Positions 8,157-15,298 of a stretch of 35,071 bases of DNA are shown here, one piece after another (position 1 is the stretch's first letter; every line of letters begins with the position of its first letter). The stretch spans positions 25,129 through 60,199 of the forward strand of contig PFBB01000014.1 in NCBI GenBank assembly GCA_002773475.1, written 5' to 3'. The translations under genes and the position numbers were made by a program. The notes under the pieces are model-generated. The model made no database searches. It worked only from the letters and a program-made list of their open reading frames with translations, and was not told where the DNA came from. This DNA is from Candidatus Harrisonbacteria bacterium CG10_big_fil_rev_8_21_14_0_10_44_23. Its GTDB lineage: Bacteria > Patescibacteriota > Minisyncoccia > UBA6257 > 1-14-0-10-44-23.

Positions 8157-8187
8157 CATAGCGATTAAACCAATCTTGGTCAAATAC

Positions 8188-8218
8188 CTCGACAGGCCGG
8201 CTCCTTTCCTGCTACAGT
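8188..8218 (+). promoter_or_regulatory. Promoter of mreB1
   Basis: CTCGACAG (-35 TCGACA), 18-nt spacer ending in TGC, then TACAGT (extended -10). The same layout, with matching bases through to GCACTA downstream, is found before mreB2 at 12978. A leader of about 80 nt is expected before the ATG at 8306. Confidence 0.6.
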
Positions 8219-8238
8219 ATCAGCACTAACTAAAAGTC

Positions 8239-8298
8239 ATAAGCTAAAAGCTACTACTCCCCACCTGCTAAAAACTAACAGCTATAAGCTAAAAGCTA
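8239..8298 (+). repeat. Low-complexity repeat in the mreB1 leader
   Basis: The 15-mer ATAAGCTAAAAGCTA occurs twice (8239-8253 and 8284-8298), with related words between. Similar words occur at 31116-31145 beside RNase J. They code for nothing visible. Confidence 0.7.
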
Positions 8299-8305
8299 TC
8301 TAACC

Positions 8306-9313
8306 ATGTTTGTAAGAAAAATTGGCATAGATCTTGGAACCGCCAACACGATTGTTTATATCCCAACCAAGGGCTTTATTGTTAATGAGCCAACCATTGT
8401 TGCCCTCGGCGAACCGGGCAACGAAGTCTTAGCAGTCGGGCGAGAAGCAAAAAATATGATTGGCCGCACCCCTTACGACATCACTCCATACAGGCCGCTG
8501 AAAGACGGAGTCATTGCCGACTACTACATCACCAAAGCAATGCTTAAATATTTTATTTCTAGCGTCACTGGACCAATGAATATTTTCCGACCCGACATCG
8601 TTATCTCTGTTCCAGCCGGAATCACTCCAACCGAACGCCGCGCCGTTACCAATGCCACTAAAGAAGCGGGCGCACGAGAGGTGCACTTAGTTAAAGAGCC
8701 AATCCTTGCCGCTCTCGGAGCTGACATCCCCATCAATTCTCACTCCGGAAACATGATTATCAACATTGGTGGCGGTACTTCTGAAATCGCCGTTGTTTCA
8801 CTCGGTGGAATTGTTAGCTGGGCTTCACTTCGCGTCGCCGGCAACAAGTTTGATGAGGCCATCATGGACTATATAAAAAAGAAATACTCAGTCCACATTG
8901 GTGAGCAAACTGCCGAAAAAGTAAAAATAGAAATTGGCTCCGCCCTGCCCATGAAAGACAAGCTCTCTGCAAAGATCCGCGGCCGCGACATTACCTCCGG
9001 TCTTCCAAAAGACGTGGTAATCAACTCCAACGAAATAGCCGAAGCACTAAAACCATTACTTATGGACGTCGCCAACGCTGTTCAGGGAGTATTTAACGAA
9101 ACTCCGCCTGAGCTAGTTGCCGATATAATGGAGAAGGGGATTATCGTCTCCGGTGGAGGCGCCAATCTACGAAACATCGATGAGTTTTTCAAACGCATGA
9201 CCGGCGTGCAGACCTATCCAGCAGAAAACCCTCTTTTCTGTGTTGCTCGAGGTACTGGCCTTATCCTTGGCCACCTCGACACCTACAGACGCACCCTGCT
9301 CAATAAACGGTAA
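8306..9313 (+). CDS. mreB: Rod-shape actin homologue MreB, copy 1
   Basis: A bacterial actin of 335 residues that forms membrane-bound filaments and guides side-wall synthesis. The ATPase fold motifs are intact: phosphate-1 IDLGTANTIVY (residues 8-18), connect-1/catalytic Glu region VKEPILAALGA, phosphate-2 INIGGGTSEIAV, and adenosine motif VSGGGANLRNID. The family hallmark RGRDITSGLPK is present. There is no N-terminal amphipathic helix, only MFVRK before the first strand. It is one of two full-length mreB genes in the window; this one is separated from mreCD and precedes a replication gene. Which of the two is the main scaffold cannot be told from sequence. Confidence 0.95.
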   Translation: MFVRKIGIDLGTANTIVYIPTKGFIVNEPTIVALGEPGNEVLAVGREAKNMIGRTPYDITPYRPLKDGVIADYYITKAMLKYFISSVTGPMNIFRPDIVISVPAGITPTERRAVTNATKEAGAREVHLVKEPILAALGADIPINSHSGNMIINIGGGTSEIAVVSLGGIVSWASLRVAGNKFDEAIMDYIKKKYSVHIGEQTAEKVKIEIGSALPMKDKLSAKIRGRDITSGLPKDVVINSNEIAEALKPLLMDVANAVQGVFNETPPELVADIMEKGIIVSGGGANLRNIDEFFKRMTGVQTYPAENPLFCVARGTGLILGHLDTYRRTLLNKR

Positions 9314-9346
9314 AAAATCTACAGCACTAAATTAATATCAGCCCCA

Positions 9347-10042
9347 ATGCAAAAAAAGTTCACGCAGCTGATAAAGGATAATAAGCTAAACCACGCTCAC
9401 ATATTTTATGGAGATGTTGATGGGGCATTAAAGTTTGCTCAAGGGCTTTGCGGATATCTTGAGAACGGCAACTGGCAGGCTCAACCAAAATCAGATTTTC
9501 GGTTTGTCGAATGTACGCAAAAATCTATCGGCGTGGATGAATCCCGCTTACTTAGCCACTTTCTATCTCTTACTCCCAGCGTATCTCAAAAAAGAAGCGC
9601 CGTTGTGTTTGGAGCTCACAGCTTAACCGCCCAAGCCCAAAACGCCTTATTAAAAATTGCCGAAGAACCACCTAAAAACGCCTTATTAATTCTCATCCTC
9701 TCTGATCCCAACGCCCTGCTCCCCACTCTTCGCTCCAGATTTCAACTTCATTTCTTTAACCCCCACAGCATTGTGGCAGTGGAGGCTGTAGAGGACATTA
9801 AAAAGGTTGCCAAACAAATCCTAACCCAAACCGGCAAGGTACGATCCGAAACAATCAAGGATTTTATAAAAAATGAGCTCCCTTGGGAGTCTCTAATCAA
9901 AGAGCTGATAACCCAGCTGGGGGAAAATAAAGAAAAAAATTATACCGCCCTTAAGGAGCTACTGCACCGCTGGGAATTAATGAACCAATTTAGCACTAAT
10001 CGCCGCCTGCAGTTAGAGGCAGCCCTGGAATCCGTCAAATAA
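9347..10042 (+). CDS. holB: DNA polymerase III delta-prime-like clamp-loader subunit
   Basis: A 231-residue AAA+-like protein, shorter than E. coli delta-prime (334). It begins with FTQLIKDNKLNHAHIFYG, the usual delta-prime start, and then has no Walker A lysine motif, as expected for this non-hydrolysing subunit. The motif LTAQAQNALLKIAEEPP and the arginine-finger segment LLPTLRSRFQLHFF (SRF in place of SRC) are clear. The zinc-binding cysteines of delta-prime are missing, and the C-terminal collar domain is short. Function in the clamp loader, together with DnaX and delta, is from the family. It lies 33 nt after mreB1 and 28 nt before frr. Confidence 0.85.
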   Translation: MQKKFTQLIKDNKLNHAHIFYGDVDGALKFAQGLCGYLENGNWQAQPKSDFRFVECTQKSIGVDESRLLSHFLSLTPSVSQKRSAVVFGAHSLTAQAQNALLKIAEEPPKNALLILILSDPNALLPTLRSRFQLHFFNPHSIVAVEAVEDIKKVAKQILTQTGKVRSETIKDFIKNELPWESLIKELITQLGENKEKNYTALKELLHRWELMNQFSTNRRLQLEAALESVK

Positions 10043-10055
10043 ATAGCAAAATAAA

Positions 10056-10064
10056 TGTTAAAAT
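10056..10064 (+). promoter_or_regulatory. Extended -10 box giving a likely leaderless frr transcript
   Basis: TGTTAAAAT (TGn plus TAAAAT) ends 6 nt before the frr ATG, so transcription should begin at or next to the start codon. No clear -35. Confidence 0.45.
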
Positions 10065-10070
10065 AAGTTT

Positions 10071-10622
10071 ATGCAAGAAACAATCAAAAAATTTAAAGAC
10101 GAGGCTCAGGTCCAGATTACAAATCTTAAAAAAGACTTAAGCGCAATTAGAACTAGCCGCCCCAATCCAGCGTTAATCGAGGATATTGAGGTGGATGTCT
10201 ATGGCCAGAAGATGACCATAAAACAAATTGGCTCGATCAGCATCGTTCCTCCTCGCGAACTAGTGATCACGCTTTGGGATGTCGGAAACGTCACTCAGGC
10301 AGCTAGGGGCCTCGAAGACACCAAAAAGGGGTTTAACCCTCAGGTTCGCGGCAACTCCATTCATATTAATTTGCCGCCTCTATCCCAAGAGCGCCGAGAC
10401 GAGCTAGGGAAGGTTGCTAAAAGTTCGGCCGAAAACATTCGCATCCAAGTCCGCTCTCACCGCGATCACGCCAACAAAGCCATCGACAAAGCTGAAGCCG
10501 ATAAAGCAATCAACGAAGATCAGAAATTCAAGTTCCGCGAAGAGGTTCAAAAAACTGTTGAGGATGCCAACAAAGAGATAGAACGCCTTGTTGATGGAAA
10601 AATCGCCGAACTCAACGAATAA
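10071..10622 (+). CDS. frr: Ribosome recycling factor
   Basis: A 183-residue protein of normal length. It splits the post-termination ribosome with EF-G. The family segments are all present: LSAIRTSRPNPALIEDIEVD, YGQKMTIKQIGSISIVPPRE, and the C-terminal long helices starting ERRDELGKVAKSSAENI, with the conserved VRSHRDHANKAI. There is no SD, and an extended -10 box lies just upstream. The stop TAA shares its last base with the ATG of rseP (TAATG), so the two are translationally coupled. Confidence 0.97.
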   Translation: MQETIKKFKDEAQVQITNLKKDLSAIRTSRPNPALIEDIEVDVYGQKMTIKQIGSISIVPPRELVITLWDVGNVTQAARGLEDTKKGFNPQVRGNSIHINLPPLSQERRDELGKVAKSSAENIRIQVRSHRDHANKAIDKAEADKAINEDQKFKFREEVQKTVEDANKEIERLVDGKIAELNE

Positions 10623-11635
10623 TGGGAATCTTAGTTTTAATTGTCAGCATAGTTTTACTTATTTTGCTCCACGAGCTGGGGCATTTTCTTGCTGCTAAAT
10701 CCTATGGGATGAAGGTGGAGGAGTTTGGCTTTGGCTTTCCCCCTAAGTTATTTTCTAAAAAGTGGGGAGAAACCGAGTATAGTTTTAACCTTTTTCCCCT
10801 TGGTGGCTTTGTCCGCATCTTGGGAGAAAATCAGCTCACCGGCCAAGTTTCTGCCGAAGAAAAACAGCGCTCTTTTTCCGACCGCCCCGCTCGCCAGCGC
10901 CTCGTTGTTCTTGCCGCGGGTGTAGCCGTAAACTTCCTTCTTGGCTGGCTCGCCCTAGCCACCGTTCTTATGGTTGGTGCTCCCCAGTCCATCCTAGTCA
11001 CCCAGGTGCTAGAAGACAGTCCCGCTCTTGAGGCCGGACTTCAGACCGGAGATCAGATTCAAGAATTCTCCAGTGCTACCTCCCTCATAGCACACCTGGA
11101 GCAAAACGCCGGCAAGACAGTGGAGCTTTCCGTTCTTCGAGATGGGCAAGAGAAAACCATCTCCCTTATCCCCAGCGCCCAAGAAGGGAAGATCGGTTCC
11201 GGGCTCAGCGAGGCCGGCCTAACCCAAAAAGGCTTCTTTGCCGCCCTTAAAGACGGCCTAGTCCTCTCTTTGCAGGTCATGGCCCAGATCATTAAGGTTC
11301 TTGGCCTATTGATCTTCTCCATCTTCACCGCCCAGGGAATTCCCGAAGGCATTGTTGGGCCGGTAGGAGTTTTCTCGGTTGCCTCTGATTTGAGCCAGCT
11401 AGGCTTTATCTATGTTATCCAGCTAGTGGGCATCATTTCCCTAAACTTGGCCATCTTAAACGCCATTCCTTTTCCGGCCCTAGATGGCGGCCGTTTCCTT
11501 TTTGTCTTAATTGAGAAGATCAAAGGTTCTAAGCTTTCTCCTAAATTTGAAATCATCGCTCACGCTACTGGCTTTGCCTTACTTTTGCTTCTGATGATCT
11601 TCATCACTGTTAGAGACGTGGTGCAGCTTTTCTAA
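10622..11635 (+). CDS. rseP: Site-2 intramembrane zinc metalloprotease (RseP/RasP family)
   Basis: A 337-residue intramembrane protease that cuts membrane-bound anti-sigma factors or leftover signal peptides. The zinc site HELGH is at residues 17-21 in the first membrane helix, and the third ligand is in NAIPFPALDGGRF (Asp near 288). One PDZ domain (about residues 115-195, starting SILVTQVLEDSPALEAGL) lies between the catalytic helices; E. coli RseP has two. Three or four membrane helices are visible. It overlaps frr by one base, as in many bacteria where the genes are near each other. The substrate is unknown, and no anti-sigma factor is seen here. Confidence 0.93.
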   Translation: MGILVLIVSIVLLILLHELGHFLAAKSYGMKVEEFGFGFPPKLFSKKWGETEYSFNLFPLGGFVRILGENQLTGQVSAEEKQRSFSDRPARQRLVVLAAGVAVNFLLGWLALATVLMVGAPQSILVTQVLEDSPALEAGLQTGDQIQEFSSATSLIAHLEQNAGKTVELSVLRDGQEKTISLIPSAQEGKIGSGLSEAGLTQKGFFAALKDGLVLSLQVMAQIIKVLGLLIFSIFTAQGIPEGIVGPVGVFSVASDLSQLGFIYVIQLVGIISLNLAILNAIPFPALDGGRFLFVLIEKIKGSKLSPKFEIIAHATGFALLLLLMIFITVRDVVQLF

Positions 11636-11676
11636 ACCCTCTTTGCTTTTTCAGTTATTAGAGATAAGCTATAGCC

Positions 11677-12915
11677 ATGTACCAATCCAAGCTTTTCACT
11701 AAAACTCGCAAAGAAGCCCCCTCCGAAGAGGTGGCTAAAAATGCCAGCCTCCTTATCCGCGCTGGCTATATTCATAAGCAAATGTCTGGCGTTTATGAAT
11801 TTTTACCTCTCGGCCTCCGCGTGATAAACAAGATTTCCAACATTGTTCGAGAAGAAATGAACAAGATTGGTGGCTTAGAGCTTAAGATGACCGTACTGCA
11901 AGACAGTGAGCACTGGCAAAAGAGTGGGCGCTGGGACGACTCGGTAGTAGATAACTGGTTTAAGAGCAAGCTATCTTCTGGCGCGGAGGTTGGTCTAGCT
12001 AATACTCACGAAGAGGCCCTATCCTCACTTCTCAAGCAATATATCGATTCCTACAAAGACCTACCGATCTATCCTTATCAAATCCAAGTAAAGTTTCGTA
12101 ATGAGCTAAGAGCCAAGAGCGGCATTCTTCGAGGCCGCGAGTTTTTAATGAAAGACATGTATTCATTCTCTCGCAACCAAGAAGAGCACGACGCCTTTTA
12201 CGAAACCGCCAAAGAAGCATACAAGCGGGTTTTTACAAGAGCCGGGATTGGCGATCGCACCTTTCTCACCTTTGCCTCTGGCGGATCTTTCTCGAAGTTC
12301 TCGCATGAATTTCAAACCCTGACGGATTCTGGTGAAGACACAATCTATCTCGATAAAAAGAAAAAGCTCGCCATCAATAAAGAAGTCTACAACGACGAAG
12401 GACTTCAAGAGTCTGGTTTAAACAAGGACGACCTAGAAGAAGTGCGGGCAATTGAAGTTGGAAACATTTTCCCTCTCGGTACTAAATATGCAGAAGCGGT
12501 TGGACTAAAATTTAAAGACGAAAAAGGCCAGAGCCATACTCCAATTATGGGATCTTATGGGATCGGAGTTTCTCGATTGATGGGCGCGGTAGTTGAAGTG
12601 CTTGCCACCGACAAAGGATTGGTTTGGCCAGAAAACATCGCCCCATTTAAGGTGCATCTAATCTCACTTAAGCAAAATGAAGAGGCAGAAAAAATCTACC
12701 AACAACTCCAAGAAGCCGGAGTTGAGGTGCTCTACGATGACCGCGATCTATCTGCTGGAGAGAAATTTAATGATGCCGACCTAATCGGCCTACCCTACAG
12801 AGTTGTCATCAGTGAAAAGACCATCAAAGAAGGGAAGTTTGAATTAAAAAAACTTCAGGAAGATGAGGCTAATCTAGTCTCCGAGGCAGAAATCCTAAAA
12901 ATACTGACTTCCTAG
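11677..12915 (+). CDS. proS: Prolyl-tRNA synthetase without editing insertion
   Basis: Class II synthetase of 412 residues that charges tRNA-Pro. Motif 2 is FRNELRAKSGILRGREFLMKD-like (positions about 138-158), motif 3 is MGSYGIGVSRLMGAVVE, and ANTHEEALSSLLKQ lies between motifs 1 and 2. The C-terminal anticodon-binding domain (from about residue 315, VHLISLKQNEEAEK) is complete. The roughly 180-residue INS domain, which removes mischarged Ala-tRNA-Pro in E. coli, is replaced by a short stretch of about 50 residues. Editing must then be absent or done by a separate protein. It stands between rseP and mreB2, with a 17-bp palindrome after its stop. Confidence 0.96.
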   Translation: MYQSKLFTKTRKEAPSEEVAKNASLLIRAGYIHKQMSGVYEFLPLGLRVINKISNIVREEMNKIGGLELKMTVLQDSEHWQKSGRWDDSVVDNWFKSKLSSGAEVGLANTHEEALSSLLKQYIDSYKDLPIYPYQIQVKFRNELRAKSGILRGREFLMKDMYSFSRNQEEHDAFYETAKEAYKRVFTRAGIGDRTFLTFASGGSFSKFSHEFQTLTDSGEDTIYLDKKKKLAINKEVYNDEGLQESGLNKDDLEEVRAIEVGNIFPLGTKYAEAVGLKFKDEKGQSHTPIMGSYGIGVSRLMGAVVEVLATDKGLVWPENIAPFKVHLISLKQNEEAEKIYQQLQEAGVEVLYDDRDLSAGEKFNDADLIGLPYRVVISEKTIKEGKFELKKLQEDEANLVSEAEILKILTS

Positions 12916-12933
12916 AGACCGCATAAACACTAG

Positions 12934-12969
12934 AGATAAATACTCCATACCCGTATGGAGTATTTATCT
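12934..12969. terminator. 17-bp perfect palindrome after proS
   Basis: Arms of 17 nt (AGATAAATACTCCATAC and its complement) with a CC loop. There is no U-run after it on either strand, although the arm ends are AT-rich. It may end proS transcription or be an operator, since it lies 8 nt before the mreB2 -35 box. Confidence 0.5.
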
Positions 12970-12977
12970 AAGCAAAA

Positions 12978-13008
12978 CTCGACAGAAGGTAGGTATTTCT
13001 GCTAGGAT
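12978..13008 (+). promoter_or_regulatory. Promoter of mreB2-mreCD-mrdA, likely leaderless
   Basis: CTCGACAG (-35 TCGACA), 18-nt spacer ending TGC, TAGGAT -10. It aligns base for base in its key blocks with the mreB1 promoter, including GCACTA downstream. The -10 ends 9 nt before the ATG at 13018, so the leader is nil or 2-3 nt. Confidence 0.65.
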
Positions 13009-13017
13009 ATTGGCACT

Positions 13018-14064
13018 ATGAAATTCGGCGGATTCTTACGAAAAAATGTAGGTATCGACCTAGGAACGGCTAACACTCTAGTCTATGTTAGTGGCCGCGG
13101 AATTGTCGTTAACGAACCATCCTATGTCGCTTTAAATAACAAAACCGGAAAGGTTTTTGCCGTTGGAGAAGAGGCTAAAAAAATGACGGGCCGTACTCCG
13201 CAAAACATTTCCGTTGTTCGCCCTTTGGTTGGTGGAGTTATTTCTGATTTCGAGATGGCCCAAGAAATTATGCGTCACTTTTTAAAAAGAGTTGGAACGC
13301 AAAACATGCTTGGCTTTTTTCACTCTGCTGTAGTGGGTGTGCCCAACGAGTTAACCGAGGTTGAAAGAAAGTCAGTAGAAGACGCAATTGTTGGGGCCGG
13401 AGTAAACAAGGCCTACATTATCGAATCAGCCCTCGCCGCCGCCCTCGGAGCTCGTCTTCCGGTTCACGACCCAGTCGCCAACATGATTATCGACATTGGC
13501 GGCGGCACAACCGAAGTGGCAGTCATCTCGATGGGTGGCACAGTAACCGTTAAGAGCATCAAGGTTGCTGGAGACAAGTTCAACGAAGACATCATGAAGT
13601 ATATTCGGGAGGAATTTCACCTTGCAATCGGTGCGCCAACCGCCGAAGAGGTAAAAATCGAAATTGGGTCTGCCGTTGTCCAAGACGAGAAGTTGGAAAT
13701 GACCATTCGCGGTCGCGACCTAACCTCCGGACTTCCTAAAGAAGTAGTTATGAAGGATTCTCAGGTGCGCGCCGCTATCAGCAAATCTCTTAGCACCATC
13801 CTCGATGCAGTGCGCACCGTTATAGAGGTCTCGCCACCAGAATTAGTTGGCGATATTCTTCGCCAAGGAATTCACATCTGCGGCGGCGGCAGCCTACTTC
13901 GCGGCATCGATCAGCTAATCAGTAAGGAGCTAGACGTTGAGGTCCATATAGTTGAAGATCCCTTAACTTGCGTTGCTCGGGGGACTGGACTAGCAGTTGA
14001 AAACCTAGACAAATACAGCTACGTCTTAGACAATCCGCTTCGGCCCAAAGACATTAAGCTCTAG
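13018..14064 (+). CDS. mreB: Rod-shape actin homologue MreB, copy 2
   Basis: A 348-residue MreB with the full actin-fold ATPase motifs: IDLGTANTLVY (residues 13-23), IDIGGGTTEVAV, and ICGGGSLLRGID, plus RGRDLTSGLPK. It begins MKFGGFLRKN, a short N-terminal segment that could form the membrane-binding amphipathic patch seen in many MreBs and absent from copy 1. It heads the classic order mreB-mreC-mreD-mrdA, so it is probably the elongasome scaffold. It differs from copy 1 along the whole length (about half of positions are the same by eye), which points to an old duplication. It has no SD; the promoter predicts a leaderless mRNA. Confidence 0.96.
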   Translation: MKFGGFLRKNVGIDLGTANTLVYVSGRGIVVNEPSYVALNNKTGKVFAVGEEAKKMTGRTPQNISVVRPLVGGVISDFEMAQEIMRHFLKRVGTQNMLGFFHSAVVGVPNELTEVERKSVEDAIVGAGVNKAYIIESALAAALGARLPVHDPVANMIIDIGGGTTEVAVISMGGTVTVKSIKVAGDKFNEDIMKYIREEFHLAIGAPTAEEVKIEIGSAVVQDEKLEMTIRGRDLTSGLPKEVVMKDSQVRAAISKSLSTILDAVRTVIEVSPPELVGDILRQGIHICGGGSLLRGIDQLISKELDVEVHIVEDPLTCVARGTGLAVENLDKYSYVLDNPLRPKDIKL

Positions 14065-14122
14065 ATAGTGTTGGTTCCAGCATTTCCCCAATAACTAATC
14101 ACTGCTCTCTGATAACTTAAAT

Positions 14123-14845
14123 ATGCTTTTTAGAAACCGCGCCATAATTATACTGGTTACTTTACTTCTGCTTTTTCTAGTTGGCCAGATCTTCTTCTTT
14201 CCCACCCTTCAACTTCGTGGGCGAGTTGGCCATGCACTCCAAGCTCCCGGTGTTTGGGTTAGGTCTTTTGTTTTGCGCGCTACCCTAGTAAGAAACATTG
14301 CCGCCCTGTCACATGAAAATCAGGGTCTCCACGCTCAAATCGTCCAACTGAAAAATCAACCAGAAATAATCGAGGGGGGAAACGATGCCTATCTTCACGC
14401 CCAGCTATTTTCTCAATATCCATTTAACAACACCTCAGAGGTTTCGGTTGCTGCCGGAGAAGAGCACGGTCTAGTTGGTGGCGAAAATATTTTAGCCGAA
14501 CCAGGGATATTTTTTGGAAAAATCATCGATCTAAAAAAGAAGAGCTCATCTATCCAAACCATCTTCAGCAGGGGACTAGAGCTTCCAGTAAAAATTGGCG
14601 ATGAGAGAGTCGATGGCCTTTTAGTCGGCTCCAACCAACCCCGGATTACCCTAATCTCAAAATCCAAAGCTATCCAGTCTGGGGACCGCATTTTACTTGC
14701 TAGCCCAGATTTCCCCTTCGGCCTGACCATCGGCTTCGTGGATTCTATCGAGGACAAGCACTCCGAGCTATTCCAAGAGGCCAGCATCAGCCTCCCTTAC
14801 AAAATTAACGATCTAAACGAGGTTTATATATTGCTAGATGAATAA
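14123..14845 (+). CDS. mreC: Rod-shape protein MreC
   Basis: A 240-residue bitopic protein: a basic start (MLFRNRA), one membrane helix (about residues 8-28), a short coiled-coil region around residues 60-80 (LSHENQGLHAQIVQLKNQ), and the beta-rich MreC core with GLVGGENILAEPGIFFGKI and the later GDRILLASPDFPFGLTIGFV. MreC links MreB inside to PBP2 outside and activates the latter. It follows mreB2 by 58 nt, and its last 8 bases overlap the start of the mreD-like gene. Length is a little below the usual 270-300. Confidence 0.88.
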   Translation: MLFRNRAIIILVTLLLLFLVGQIFFFPTLQLRGRVGHALQAPGVWVRSFVLRATLVRNIAALSHENQGLHAQIVQLKNQPEIIEGGNDAYLHAQLFSQYPFNNTSEVSVAAGEEHGLVGGENILAEPGIFFGKIIDLKKKSSSIQTIFSRGLELPVKIGDERVDGLLVGSNQPRITLISKSKAIQSGDRILLASPDFPFGLTIGFVDSIEDKHSELFQEASISLPYKINDLNEVYILLDE

Positions 14846-15296
14846 GGTGAAGCCGTTATTTTTTTTAATCCTTTTTGTCGCCGTTCTTTTACTTGCCTCA
14901 CTTCAAAGAGCCCCCGGATTTTCTTTCTTTGGGATTGTGCCGGGACTGTTGATCGCTTTTCTCATTCCTCTCAGCTTCTTTATTGAAGATTTTTATCAAT
15001 ATTTCGCGCTAATTATTTTTGGATCCGCCCTAGCTCAGCCCCGCGCGGGCATCAATCTCATTTCATTTGTTATTTTGGGAACATTTTTAGTCAGCTGGTG
15101 GGTGAGGAGAAAGTTTCTAGTCCAATCCTTATATTCTAATTTTCTCGCCATAACCTTTGCTACCTTGCTGGTTTATCTATTTATCGCCCCTAGTTTTATA
15201 TTGAGCTGGGCATTCCTCCTCGAGCTTCTATATAATGAAGTTATCGCCACTGTTTTCTTCGGAATCTTTTGGCGCTATAAACATTTTCTAAGCTAG
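14838..15296 (+). CDS. mreD: MreD-like polytopic membrane protein
   Basis: A 152-residue protein with about five hydrophobic stretches and few charged residues, of the size of MreD (about 160). Sequence conservation in MreD is low, so the call leans on place: it overlaps the end of mreC and ends 2 nt before mrdA. MreD is an elongasome membrane subunit that tunes MreC/PBP2. An unrelated small membrane protein cannot be excluded from the sequence alone. Confidence 0.7.
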   Translation: MNKVKPLFFLILFVAVLLLASLQRAPGFSFFGIVPGLLIAFLIPLSFFIEDFYQYFALIIFGSALAQPRAGINLISFVILGTFLVSWWVRRKFLVQSLYSNFLAITFATLLVYLFIAPSFILSWAFLLELLYNEVIATVFFGIFWRYKHFLS

Positions 15297-15298
15297 CG

